Below, piece after piece: positions 37,965-45,824 of a DNA stretch of 56,364 nt. This stretch comes from Betaproteobacteria bacterium. GTDB taxonomy: Bacteria; Pseudomonadota; Gammaproteobacteria; Burkholderiales; Rhodocyclaceae. A program made the position numbers and the translations under genes. The first letter of the stretch is position 1; the number at the start of each line of letters is the position of its first letter. Under the pieces are notes generated by a model that did not search any database, was not told where the DNA came from, and worked only from the letters and a program-made list of their open reading frames with translations. The stretch spans positions 1-56,364 of the forward strand of contig JACQYA010000132.1 in NCBI GenBank assembly GCA_016208425.1, in the 5' to 3' direction.

Positions 37965-39904
37965 GGCCGCGCCTCGTGTGGACTGTCGGCCGGAGCTTTG
38001 CCCACTTTGCGTTCGATGACGTTCAGCAGCTCGATGATCTTCCCGGACAGCGCGTGGACGCGGCCGACGATATGGGCAGCTTCGAAGCTCTTGCCGGCGT
38101 GGCGCTTGCCGACCGCCTCGCGGATCAGTTCGTGCATTTCGCGGTGCGGCGTCTGCAGGGCGTGTATCTCGGGGATGTGGCCGTAACGCAGCAAGCCTTC
38201 GCCGTCGTACCAGAGCCCGAGCTCGCAGTGGTGGTGGGAAACGGCTTCGTGTTCGCCGAGCCCCTCGCGGCCGGCCAGAAAGGACTCCAGGCGGGCGACC
38301 CAGGTGCGGTGGATGGCGCGCGCCATCTCGAAGTCGAAATGGGCGCTCTCCACTTTGAAGCGGCGCACCATGCTCTGCAACTGCGAGGCGTATTCGGTGA
38401 GGTGATCGGTGGCGCTTTCGGTTTGATGGGTCGCGGCGACATACTGGGCGGTGACCTGGTTGATGTCGTGCATGGCGATGCGGATCTGTTCGATGCCCGC
38501 CGCCTCTTGGCGGACAGCGCCGACGATCTGTTGCGCGCCCAGCGTCGTGTCGTGGATGACGCGGTTGAGGTTGCGCAGCACGGAACCGGCGCGGTCGGCG
38601 AGATCGGCGCCGCGCCCGGCACCCTCGTTGCCTTCTTCCATGGCCCGCATGGTGCGCGCGGCGGCGATGCGGATGTCCTCAAGAATCCGCTGCACCTGCG
38701 TCGTGGCCTGACGCGACTGGTCGGCCATGTCCTTCACCTCCTCGGCGACAACGGCAAAACCGCGCCCGGCGTCGCCCGCCTTGGCAGCTTCGATGGAGGC
38801 GTTGAGCGCCAGCATTTTCGATTGCTGGGCCAGCTCGCCGACGCTGCTCGTGATCTCGCCGATCTGTTGCAGGCGTTCGTTGAGCTCCATGATGTGGCCG
38901 GCGATACCCTCCATGCGCCCGCGCGTGTCGCGCATGGCGGTGACGGCGGTTTCCACGGCGGCGAGCCCCTCGTCGCCTTCGGCCCGGGCGCGATCGGCGA
39001 TTTCCTTGAGCGCCATGGCTTTTTCCAGGTTCTGCTGCGAGGTGGCCTTGATCTGTTCCAGGGTGGTGCTCGTTTCGTTGACCGACGCCGCCTGCTGGGA
39101 GGCTCCGGCCGACTGGGCGGAGATGGCGCCGCGCATCTGCTCGACGCTGACCAGGATGGCGGAGCTCGTTTCGGTGACCCGGCCGGTCATTTCCGCCAGG
39201 CCGCCCACCATCTGGTTCAGGTTCTCCCCCAGGCGGGACAGATCGTCGTCCCCCTCGCCGGAAACCCGGGGCGTGAGATCGCCCTGGGCAACCCGGGCGA
39301 TCAGGGTGCGATAGTCCGCGACGCGCCGCTCCAGCTCGCCTTTCGACAGGCTCAGGACGGTGAGATCCGCGGTCAGGCCGTGAATGTAGGTGTCGATGGC
39401 CAACTGGGCGTCCAGCGACAGCACCTTGTCGACCGCCAGCGTCGCCCTGAGCGCGCGCGCCGGATTCCACCACCAGCGCCTGAAAATGACAATGGCGATC
39501 AGGCGCAGGTAGACCGAGTAGCTGCCCAGATACCAGCGCGGCGTCAGGCCCACCTTGTGGTGAACGAGGCCGACGCGCAGGCGCCGCTCGAAGTAATCGG
39601 CGCCGTAATCGCCCTTGAACAACTCCAGCAGATAATCGTGCTGGGTGCGCTTGAGGCGCTCGACGCTGGAACCCGAGCCTTCGATCAGCGCCTTCAGCAC
39701 CGGCTGGCGCTCGACGTTGGCGTAAAAACCGTCGACGATGGCTCCGGCATGCGTTTCGATCAGCGGCGCCAGCTCGCGCAGCAAGTCCGCATCCGCGCCG
39801 GTCAGCCCGACAAAAGCCCGGCGTTCGGCCTGCCCGGCGGCGTCGATCCCCATTTGCTGGCAGAGGTTTCCGCCGGCGATCTGTTCTTTAAGCTTCTCGA
39901 TCAT
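37961..39904 (-). CDS. Soluble chemoreceptor: protoglobin sensor, signalling domain and zinc-binding CZB domain
   Basis: The 647-residue receptor has no membrane helices. Residues about 20-185 form a protoglobin/HemAT-like sensor: His115 in [14 protein letters not shown] is the likely proximal haem ligand. A short linker and HAMP-like segment follow, then the signalling coiled coil with a [19 protein letters not shown] tip. The last 100 residues are a chemoreceptor zinc-binding (CZB) domain with the HRTWV histidine, the [10 protein letters not shown] cysteine and later histidines (HREMHELI). CZB zinc responds to hypochlorite or zinc in known cases. One protein may thus read oxygen and zinc or oxidants. 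Its residues 183-190 (VLSLSKGE) are encoded by a sequence matching a dispersed repeat. Confidence 0.92.
   Translation of the reverse strand: MIEKLKEQIAGGNLCQQMGIDAAGQAERRAFVGLTGADADLLRELAPLIETHAGAIVDGFYANVERQPVLKALIEGSGSSVERLKRTQHDYLLELFKGDYGADYFERRLRVGLVHHKVGLTPRWYLGSYSVYLRLIAIVIFRRWWWNPARALRATLAVDKVLSLDAQLAIDTYIHGLTADLTVLSLSKGELERRVADYRTLIARVAQGDLTPRVSGEGDDDLSRLGENLNQMVGGLAEMTGRVTETSSAILVSVEQMRGAISAQSAGASQQAASVNETSTTLEQIKATSQQNLEKAMALKEIADRARAEGDEGLAAVETAVTAMRDTRGRMEGIAGHIMELNERLQQIGEITSSVGELAQQSKMLALNASIEAAKAGDAGRGFAVVAEEVKDMADQSRQATTQVQRILEDIRIAAARTMRAMEEGNEGAGRGADLADRAGSVLRNLNRVIHDTTLGAQQIVGAVRQEAAGIEQIRIAMHDINQVTAQYVAATHQTESATDHLTEYASQLQSMVRRFKVESAHFDFEMARAIHRTWVARLESFLAGREGLGEHEAVSHHHCELGLWYDGEGLLRYGHIPEIHALQTPHREMHELIREAVGKRHAGKSFEAAHIVGRVHALSGKIIELLNVIERKVGKAPADSPHEARP
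39338..39356 (-). repeat. Dispersed-repeat sequence inside the globin receptor gene
   Basis: The minus strand reads CCTGAGCCTGTCGAAAGGC, differing at one base from the intergenic CCTGAGCCTGTCGAAGGGC at 48843-48861. It encodes part of the linker between the globin and signalling domains. Confidence 0.55.
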
Positions 39905-39996
39905 GCGCTTCGTTCCTGAGTCACTGATTGGTGTGGCGGCGCTTGAGCGCCAAACGATGCGGTTCGTTCCTCACCGCACCCTGCGGGCACAACCCC

Positions 39997-41088
39997 TCAC
40001 CGCCGGTCCCGCCAGTCGAGGACGCCGCCGCCGACGATGTGGCGGAATATCTCGGCATCGCGGTCGTGGCCGCTGTTGGCGGGGAGTTCCAGGCGGCCCG
40101 GGTCGCGCTCCAGGATACCCAGGAAGACGGTCATGATTTCCGCGTCCCAATAGCCTTGCCGGGTCTCGTCGCGCAGGATGCGGATGACTTCTTCCTGCGG
40201 CAGCATTTTTTTGTAGGGGCGTTCGGTGGACAGCGCGTCGTAGACGTCGACGATCTGGAACACGCGCGCCAGCAAGGGGATGTCGGCGCCCGACAGCCGG
40301 GAGGGATAGCCGCTGCCGTTCCATTTTTCATGGTGGAAACGGATGATGTCGACGGTGCGGCGCATGGTGCGCAGCGCGCTGCACAGGTAGGCGCCGATGG
40401 CGGGATGCTGGCGCATGATCGCCCATTCTTCTTCGCTGAGCGGCCCTTTCTTGAGGAGGATGGCGTCGGGGATGGCGACCTTGCCGATGTCGTGCAGGAT
40501 GCCGCCCCGGCGCAACGCCTCCAGGTCGTCGAAGGGCAGGCCCAGCGCCTCGCCCAGCACCACCGAAAGGTGCGAAAGGCGGTCGCAATGGTCGCCGGTG
40601 GTGCCGTCCTTGGCCTCCACCACGCGCGCCAGGGCGAACAGCACCGATTCGGTGTCGTCCAGGCGGTCGGTGAGGCGCTTTTTTTCCACCGCCGCGCGCA
40701 CCCGTGCTTCCAGCTCGATGGCGTGGAACGGCTTGGTGACGTAGTCGGTCGCGCCGACCTCCATGCCGTGCGCAACGTCGTCCGGGCTGCCCAGGGAGGT
40801 GAGCAAGATGACCGGCAACAGTCGAAATTCTTCCTGGTCGCGCAGCGCCTGGCACACCTCGAAACCGTCCAGGCCGGGCATCAGCACGTCGAGCAACACG
40901 ACGTCGGGCTGCAACTCGCCGACGCGCGCCAGGGCGTCCTCGCCGGAATTGGCTTCCTGCACCTGGAATTCCATCGGATCGAGGACGGCTCTGACCAGGG
41001 CGCGGTTGGTGGCCATGTCGTCCACCACCAGCACGCGGGCGGGCGCTTGTCCGCTCGATGTCAGTTTGGTCTGGATGGGCGGATTCAT
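39997..41088 (-). CDS. Response regulator with HD-GYP phosphodiesterase domain
   Basis: The 363-residue protein has a receiver domain (VVDDMATNRAL, phospho-acceptor Asp67 in VVLLDVLMPGLDG, Lys in VTKPFHA) and a C-terminal HD-GYP domain with HCDRLSHLS, the metal pair in GGILHDIGKVAIPD, RQHPAIGA, and the HHEKWNGSGYP signature. Such proteins hydrolyse cyclic di-GMP to pGpG or GMP. Its place in the operon, opposite in activity to the terminal cyclase, suggests CheA-driven control of cyclic di-GMP breakdown. The ATG at 41088 overlaps the cheW stop. A 92-base gap separates it from the globin receptor. Confidence 0.94.
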   Translation of the reverse strand: MNPPIQTKLTSSGQAPARVLVVDDMATNRALVRAVLDPMEFQVQEANSGEDALARVGELQPDVVLLDVLMPGLDGFEVCQALRDQEEFRLLPVILLTSLGSPDDVAHGMEVGATDYVTKPFHAIELEARVRAAVEKKRLTDRLDDTESVLFALARVVEAKDGTTGDHCDRLSHLSVVLGEALGLPFDDLEALRRGGILHDIGKVAIPDAILLKKGPLSEEEWAIMRQHPAIGAYLCSALRTMRRTVDIIRFHHEKWNGSGYPSRLSGADIPLLARVFQIVDVYDALSTERPYKKMLPQEEVIRILRDETRQGYWDAEIMTVFLGILERDPGRLELPANSGHDRDAEIFRHIVGGGVLDWRDRR

Positions 41089-41672
41089 ATTCGTTCCTTC
41101 TCTCCGGTAGGGGCGTTGCCGGCGTGGGGCGAGCCGGCGGAAATGTTGCCGAGCACGGCTTCGATGTCGATCATGGTCACCTCGCCGGCATGGATGCCCG
41201 CCACGAATTCGAGCTTGTGCACGCCGGGCGAGGGAAGCGCCGGCCCGAGGCTGCCGGGGACGAAGCGATCGTTGCCGATCACTTCGTCCACCAGCAGGCC
41301 CAGGGTGATGCCGTGGGCGTGCACGACCACGATGCGGGATTCGCCGCTGCCGTCCGACGGTTCGACCTGGAACAGCTGCTTTAACGCCAGGACGGCGATC
41401 AGGACACCGTGCCGGGAAATGACCCCGGCGACGTGTGGCGGCGTGCACGGGACGGGGGTGATGCCGCGCGGGCGCATGATCTCGTCGAGATGGCGGTAAG
41501 GGATGCCGTAGCGCTCGCTGGCGCCCAGACGGACGGCGAGAAAAAGCTCGCCCCGGGCCGCTTCGCGCTGGCGCTCCGGCTCGCAGGCCAGACGCTGGGC
41601 GCGGCGGCGCAGGATCTCTTTCTCGCGCGGCGAGTTCGGCAAGGGCGGGGCGGGCGGCAAGTCGGGCATCAT
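41085..41672 (-). CDS. CheW-like coupling protein (WspB/WspD type)
   Basis: The 195-residue protein has a charged N-terminal extension with a REKEILRRRAQRLACEPE segment, then a CheW domain (ELFLAVRLGASERYGIPYRHL to LGNISA). CheW proteins bridge receptors and CheA. The long extension and the position directly after the CheR-TPR gene match the second CheW of Wsp clusters. It overlaps its neighbours on both sides by ATGA. Confidence 0.88.
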   Translation of the reverse strand: MMPDLPPAPPLPNSPREKEILRRRAQRLACEPERQREAARGELFLAVRLGASERYGIPYRHLDEIMRPRGITPVPCTPPHVAGVISRHGVLIAVLALKQLFQVEPSDGSGESRIVVVHAHGITLGLLVDEVIGNDRFVPGSLGPALPSPGVHKLEFVAGIHAGEVTMIDIEAVLGNISAGSPHAGNAPTGEKERI

Positions 41673-43234
41673 CGCCGTTTGCCCCCATGAGCGTGCGGAC
41701 GGTCATCGTACATATTGAGCTCGTTGCGCAGGATAGCGGCGATCCGGGCGTGGCTCATGCCAGCAGCATCATGCAGGCGGCGCTCCGGCAACGCCCGTTC
41801 GGCGATGGTCAGGGCGTTGCGCAAGGATTTGACGCCGGTCGCCCGCTGTCCGCGCCGCAGTTGCAGCATGCCTATCTGGTAGTGCGCTTCGACGAAATTG
41901 CGGTCCAGGTACAGGGTGCGGCGCAGGGATTCTTCGGCGGCGGGCAGACGGTTCAGTTCCGCCAGAATCAACGCGCGGATGAAGTGGCTGTGCTTGTCGG
42001 TGGCGTCGCGCTCCAGGCTGTGCTCGCAGGCCTCCAGCGCATCGCGGGCGCGCCCCAGGTTGGCGAGAATTTTGGCGCGGAACTGCCAGATCGTCGCGCT
42101 GTCGTCGCCGCTCCGGCGCCGTTGTTCCACCTCGGCCAGCGCCTCGTGCCAGGACTCGCTGCCGAGCAAGCGGATCAGGCTCGTGTAGAGGTTCTGTGCC
42201 GGCGGCTGGGCGGGGGGGGCTGGCCCGCGCGCGGGCAAACCGGTCGCGACATGTGTGGAACACTCGGTGGAAAATTCGCCCGCCCCCACGTCGGCCGGCG
42301 CGTCGGCGCGGCGCGGCGCAACGGGTTGCGCCGTCTCCGGCGCGGGTCTCTGCCGCTCGTGCCGCGCGAGGTAGAAGGTGTTGCCGAGCGTGTGCAGATC
42401 GAACCCGTCCAGCGTCGCGCTGTCGAGCAGGTCGGAAACACCGAGCAGCAAGTGGCCTTCAGGCGCCAGGCTGGCATGGAACTTTCTCATGACCTGGCCG
42501 ACGATGTCCGGGTCGAAATAAATGAAGACGTTGCGGCAGAGAATCAGGTCGATGGCGCTGGTTTCGGACAGGATGGAAGGGAAGCTGTCCTCGCGCAGGT
42601 TGAGGTACGAGAATTTGGCGAGCCGGCGCAGATATGGGGAAACCAGCCAGTGTTGCCCGCCGTCCGGTTTGAAATACTGCTCGCGCGTTATTTCCGGCGT
42701 GGCGCGGAAAGACCAGCTGCTGTAGCGGCCGCGCACGGCGCGCGTCAGCGCGGTCACATTGATGTCGGTGCCCAGCAGGTGCAAATTCCATTGCGCGATA
42801 TCCGGTATCAGTTCGTGCAGCATGATGATGATGCTGTACAGCTCCTGGCCGTCGGAACACCCGGCGCTCCAGATGCGCAAGCGCAAGTCGCCCGCCTGGC
42901 GCCGGCGCCGGATCGTCTCCGGCAACCAGACGCGGCGCAGGTAATCCATCTGCGACTGGTCGCGGAAAAAATAGCTTTCGCCGACCGTGATGCCGGCGAT
43001 CAGGTGTTCGTGCTCCGGGGCGTTGCCCGGAGTGTTCCTCAAAACATCCAGGTAGGTATCGCAGCCGGCATGGCCGAAGCGCTGGCAAGCTTCGAGGATG
43101 GTGCGGCGCAGGGTCTCCAGCTGGTGGTCGAGGATGCGGATGCCGGTGCGTTCCCGCACCAGCGCGCAGAGGCGTTCTTCGCAAAAAGGGGGCAGCACGG
43201 CCTGGGGAATATCCCGCATGCCCGGCGCGCTCAT
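41669..43234 (-). CDS. CheR-type receptor methyltransferase with C-terminal TPR domain
   Basis: CheR adds methyl groups to receptor glutamates with SAM. The 521-residue protein has the N-terminal CheR helix bundle, the SAM domain with IWSAGCSDGQELYSI (where GxxTGEE is more usual), GTDINVTAL and LILCRNVFIYFD, then a proline-rich linker and TPR-type repeats (about 385-500) with ARDALEACEHSLERDATDKHS. The CheR-TPR fusion is the WspC layout. The ATG at 43234 overlaps the upstream cheW stop, so the frame upstream is not part of the gene. Confidence 0.93.
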   Translation of the reverse strand: MSAPGMRDIPQAVLPPFCEERLCALVRERTGIRILDHQLETLRRTILEACQRFGHAGCDTYLDVLRNTPGNAPEHEHLIAGITVGESYFFRDQSQMDYLRRVWLPETIRRRRQAGDLRLRIWSAGCSDGQELYSIIIMLHELIPDIAQWNLHLLGTDINVTALTRAVRGRYSSWSFRATPEITREQYFKPDGGQHWLVSPYLRRLAKFSYLNLREDSFPSILSETSAIDLILCRNVFIYFDPDIVGQVMRKFHASLAPEGHLLLGVSDLLDSATLDGFDLHTLGNTFYLARHERQRPAPETAQPVAPRRADAPADVGAGEFSTECSTHVATGLPARGPAPPAQPPAQNLYTSLIRLLGSESWHEALAEVEQRRRSGDDSATIWQFRAKILANLGRARDALEACEHSLERDATDKHSHFIRALILAELNRLPAAEESLRRTLYLDRNFVEAHYQIGMLQLRRGQRATGVKSLRNALTIAERALPERRLHDAAGMSHARIAAILRNELNMYDDRPHAHGGKRR

Positions 43235-43752
43235 GCGGTTTGCGTTTCCCGGCACAGGTCGAGCAGTTCCTCGCCCAGCGCCAGCGGTTCGGACAGCCCG
43301 GAGAGATCGATATCCAGAACGCGCAAGGTATCGAGCAGCAGCGCCGCGCCGTCGTCCATGACCACGACGCCCAGCACCGGCGGCAGGCCGTCGCGGAACA
43401 GCCCTTCGCCGCGCACGGCGGAGCGGGGCACGTTTTTCACCCCCTGCACGTCGTCCACCACCAGACCGGCCTCCTTGCCGTCGCTGCGCACCAGCAGCAC
43501 GCTCGTATCCAGCCGGTAAGGGGTGCGCTTGGCGATGCCCAGCCGCAAAGCCAGATCCAGCACCGGCGCCGCTTCGCCGCGCAAATTCATGATCCCCAGC
43601 AGGTAGGCGGGCGCGCCGGGCACGGGCTGCAACTGCATCAGCGGCAACAGGCGCTCGACTTCCGCCAGGCGCAAACAAAAACGGTGCTCCTCGACGCTAA
43701 CGAAGAGATAGCGATGAGCCGCCTTGTCGGTTTGGCTGAGATGGGGGTTCAC
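43231..43752 (-). CDS. CheW-like coupling protein, first gene of the chemosensory operon
   Basis: This 173-residue protein is a single CheW domain (RYLFVSVEEHRFCLRLAEV to LDLCRETQTA) with the typical LGIMNLRGEAAPVLDLALRLG core. It lies about 35 bases downstream of the predicted transcription start of a sigma-70 promoter and starts the run of eleven overlapping or closely spaced genes. A stretch of short upstream sequence holds no other gene on this strand. Confidence 0.93.
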   Translation of the reverse strand: MNPHLSQTDKAAHRYLFVSVEEHRFCLRLAEVERLLPLMQLQPVPGAPAYLLGIMNLRGEAAPVLDLALRLGIAKRTPYRLDTSVLLVRSDGKEAGLVVDDVQGVKNVPRSAVRGEGLFRDGLPPVLGVVVMDDGAALLLDTLRVLDIDLSGLSEPLALGEELLDLCRETQTA

Positions 43753-43794
43753 GAGGCTCCGGGGACAGGAAATTCAACCGCATAACGCGGGCAA

Positions 43795-43823
43795 AGTATC
43801 CTTGACCGCGCGCGCCCAGTCAA
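43795..43823 (-). promoter_or_regulatory. Sigma-70 promoter of the chemosensory operon
   Basis: On the minus strand TTGACT (43823-43818) and GATACT (43800-43795) are 17 bases apart. The -35 matches five of six, the -10 four of six. The first cheW ATG (43752) is about 35 bases past the expected start point. Confidence 0.7.
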
Positions 43824-43977
43824 CGCCCATTTTGCCGTCAAATCCCCGAAAAATCCGTATCCTGCCCGCCCCCCGCGCGCGGGCGATGCGGGAGACATCC
43901 GCTTTTGCCCGCCTCCGGCCAACGCTCGAACGTTCCAGCGTTCATTTCCCGGTCACATAGCCGCGTCATTCTGTCCC

Positions 43978-44304
43978 GTCGCGCGCGTTATCGCCGAGGG
44001 GGTCGAGTCGCAGGCCGAACTGTTGGCTATCCGCAACCTGGGCGTCGCCTATGGTCAGGACTATCACATTGCCCGACCCGACACCGCCGAGAAGAGTGCG
44101 CGCGACGGCGCCATCGAGCACCTGCAACTGCCTCTGGATTCCTTGGTGACGGTGCTCGTGATCGGGGCAGCCGTCATGAACTTCCTTTTCGCAACCCTGC
44201 GGCAGACGAAAGCAGTTCCGGCAAAGGCAGGCATGTTTGGTGAAGGGCATGAAAATCTCCGCAGCAGGCAAACGAGAACATCCGATGCTATACGCCGACC
44301 ATGA
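43978..44304 (+). pseudogene. Orphan C-terminal fragment of an EAL-domain protein
   Basis: In this frame the DNA reads VARVIAEGVESQAELLAIRN and then LGVAYGQDYHIARP, which is the final strand and helix of an EAL phosphodiesterase domain (usual wording VVAEGVET ... LGxxYxQGYLxxRP). The rest of the domain, including the E-A-L motif and metal ligands, is missing upstream. The frame continues about 70 residues without recognisable similarity to a stop at 44302-44304. I read it as debris of a deleted cyclic di-GMP phosphodiesterase gene, lying head to head with the chemosensory operon. Confidence 0.6.
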
Positions 44305-44343
44305 CAGAAATATGATTGCGCCGCGAAACACGCCGGAGCCGCG

Positions 44344-44377
44344 CCGTCATCTTTCCGCAAACTTTCCCCGCCATGCT
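44344..44377 (+). promoter_or_regulatory. PHO-box-like promoter of the zinc-ribbon/GNAT pair
   Basis: CCGTCAT-CTTT-CCGCAAA (44344-44361), 10 bases, then CATGCT (44372-44377). The 43 bases from 44344 match those from 46943 at 38 positions. The first half-site fits PhoB well, the second weakly. Confidence 0.45.
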
Positions 44378-44411
44378 GCAAGCGCCGACCCCCACTCGCT
44401 GCGAGGCCACG

Positions 44412-44651
44412 ATGACGGAAACACTTTTCTGCTACGCCTGCCGGACACATCATCCACGGGAGCTGATGCATCGTTTTCACACCCGGCACGGGCTTCGCTG
44501 GCGCTGCCGGCGCAGCATCGAGGCGGCACGGTACAGCATCGCCGAGCGCGACGCCTTCGGCCGGCTGCAGACGGAGATCAACCGCGCGCGCGCCGAACAA
44601 ACGGCGGGGCGGCCATTCATCCCCCTGCTTGCCCGGCGCTTGCAGCGCTGA
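44412..44651 (+). CDS. Small protein with a possible zinc-binding start, unknown function
   Basis: This 79-residue protein opens MTETLFCYACRTHHPRELMH, with a C-x-x-C pair and nearby histidines and a later cysteine (RWRCRRS) that could bind a metal. The rest is a charged helix (YSIAERDAFGRLQTEINRAR). I recall similar short proteins in related genomes but no function. The ATG at 44412 is preferred since an upstream in-frame start would lie before the promoter-like element. The GNAT gene starts six bases after its stop. Confidence 0.55.
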   Translation: MTETLFCYACRTHHPRELMHRFHTRHGLRWRCRRSIEAARYSIAERDAFGRLQTEINRARAEQTAGRPFIPLLARRLQR

Positions 44652-44657
44652 ACGCCC

Positions 44658-45107
44658 ATGGGCAAAGTTCGTATCGAAACGCTGGATACCGGCGATCTCC
44701 CTTTGCTGGAAGCCAGCATCGCGCTGCTCGCAGATGCCTTCGAGGGCGCGGAACGTTACAGCGCGGCGCGCCTGGGCGAAGAGCTGCCGGGCGGAACGGC
44801 GCTGTTTTATCGCCAGTATTTCGTCGCCGCCAAGGGCTGCGAAACTGTCGGCTTCGGCGGCGTGAAGGCGGCGGAGTGGGCGTCGCACACCCACCCGCTC
44901 TATCTCTTGGCGGTCGCCCGGCAACACCGCGGCCAAGGGATAGGCCGCGCGTTGCAGCAGGCACGCGCCGACTGGGCGGAGAAAAACTTCAAACCGGGAC
45001 GGATTCTCGTCTCCAGCGCCCGGGCCGGGCGTTTCCACGCCCCGGGTTTCGTGCCGATCCCGAAGAGCGGCATCGAGGGGCGCTATCTGATGATGCGCAG
45101 GTTTTGA
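44658..45107 (+). CDS. GNAT family N-acetyltransferase
   Basis: The 149-residue protein has the GNAT fold: a strand-helix start, VGFGGVKAAEW, then YLLAVARQHRGQGIGRALQQ, whose Q-x-x-G-x-G/A loop (about 91-98) binds the acetyl-CoA pyrophosphate, and a final strand pair near FHAPGFVPIPK. The acceptor substrate is unknown. It is probably co-transcribed with the small zinc-ribbon-like protein and so may share its PHO-box-like control. Confidence 0.8.
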   Translation: MGKVRIETLDTGDLPLLEASIALLADAFEGAERYSAARLGEELPGGTALFYRQYFVAAKGCETVGFGGVKAAEWASHTHPLYLLAVARQHRGQGIGRALQQARADWAEKNFKPGRILVSSARAGRFHAPGFVPIPKSGIEGRYLMMRRF

Positions 45108-45290
45108 CGCAAACGCTTCATCTCCGGCGAACCGAAACGCCCCCCGCCACAAAAATTGCTCCCGCGATGCGCCGGTGCCCCATGCGCACCGTATGGCGAA
45201 TCTCCGTCCGCATGAATAACGCCGCGTTCTACACCTGTCTTTGGCCTTGATACAGACGCATATTTATGCAATGGAGCATCAGTTCCGTCA

Positions 45291-45330
45291 TCCCCGTGCA
45301 AACGGGAATCCGGAGGCGCACACCCGGATT
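45291..45330. repeat. Dispersed repeat (GTCATCCCCGT / CCGGATTCC type)
   Basis: The sequence CCGTCATCCCCGTGCAAACG followed by GGAATCCGG is a degenerate relative of the perfect element at 27186. A second inverted pair, AATCCGG (45307-45313) and CCGGATT (45324-45330), follows. It lies about 110-150 bases before the DUF2934 gene. The stretch 45108-45290 before it holds no gene that I can support. Confidence 0.6.
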
Positions 45331-45442
45331 CCGGGACAGTCGTTCCGGCAGGTTTCAGGCCAAGGTCGGAACCACGGATTTCAAATCCGTTTATCGAAGA
45401 TACTTATCGCTTCAGGAACCCTTGACCCAGGAAACGGACGCC

Positions 45443-45751
45443 ATGACCGAGAACCCAGAAAATGCCACCACCGGAAAAAAGATGCGCCGAAAAACCGCCA
45501 CCGCCAAGCCCGAAACCGCCCGAACCTGGGCTGTCGAAGGGTCGGCTGCCATCCCTGCCCGCCGAAAATCGGCACGAAAATCTGCTGCCGTCCAGGCAAT
45601 TTCCCCCGAACGCCGGCATTGCCTGATCGAGCTTGCCGCTTATTTCATCGCCGAGAACCAAGGCTTCGTGGGCGCTTCCTCGCACGAGCACTGGTTGCAG
45701 GCGGAACGGGAGATCGACGCCTCGATCGCTTCCGGGCAAATAGCAGCTTGA
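45443..45751 (+). CDS. DUF2934 domain protein
   Basis: This 102-residue protein has a basic, low-complexity N-terminal half (rich in Lys, Arg, Ala and Thr) and a C-terminal DUF2934 motif: RRHCLIELAAYFIAEN followed by SSHEHWLQAEREIDA, with the typical G-x-x-x-x-x-x-H-W-x-x-A-E ending. The domain's function is unknown. I start it at 45443 after a CAGGAAA stretch; earlier in-frame codons lie in the repeat. It comes just before the palindrome and the ribbon-helix-helix-like gene. Confidence 0.7.
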   Translation: MTENPENATTGKKMRRKTATAKPETARTWAVEGSAAIPARRKSARKSAAVQAISPERRHCLIELAAYFIAENQGFVGASSHEHWLQAEREIDASIASGQIAA

Positions 45752-45769
45752 TCTTCGCGCCCCATTCAC

Positions 45770-45809
45770 ATATATTGTTTATACAGTTTATACGGTATAA
45801 ACAATATAT
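45770..45809. promoter_or_regulatory. Operator-like palindrome with 15-bp arms
   Basis: The arms ATATATTGTTTATAC (45770-45784) and GTATAAACAATATAT (45795-45809) are exact inverses around a 10-base centre that itself holds another GTTTATAC. The unit GTTTATAC thus occurs twice directly and once inverted. The element ends just before an AGGAG ribosome site and the ATG at 45825. It is AT-rich in a GC-rich genome and most likely is the promoter and autoregulatory operator of the next gene. Confidence 0.75.
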
Positions 45810-45824
45810 ACAGGAGATTGCGAC

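Noticed and set aside
34344-38186. A plus-strand open frame of 1,280 codons opposite the hybrid cheA and NIT receptor genes
   Set aside because: The minus-strand genes have clear domain motifs throughout. The plus frame is open because stop codons are rare opposite GC-rich codons; its translation is low in complexity and has no known motif.
44344-44386. The duplicated 43-bp element considered as a sigma-28 (flagellar) promoter
   Set aside because: TCATCTTT and GCCATGCT could be read as its parts, but the spacing is 15 where 11 is expected between these octamers, and the -10 part lacks GCCGATAA.
44064-45152. A minus-strand open frame of 362 codons opposite the EAL fragment, zinc-ribbon and GNAT genes
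   Set aside because: The GNAT motif on the plus strand is clear, and the minus translation shows no domain.
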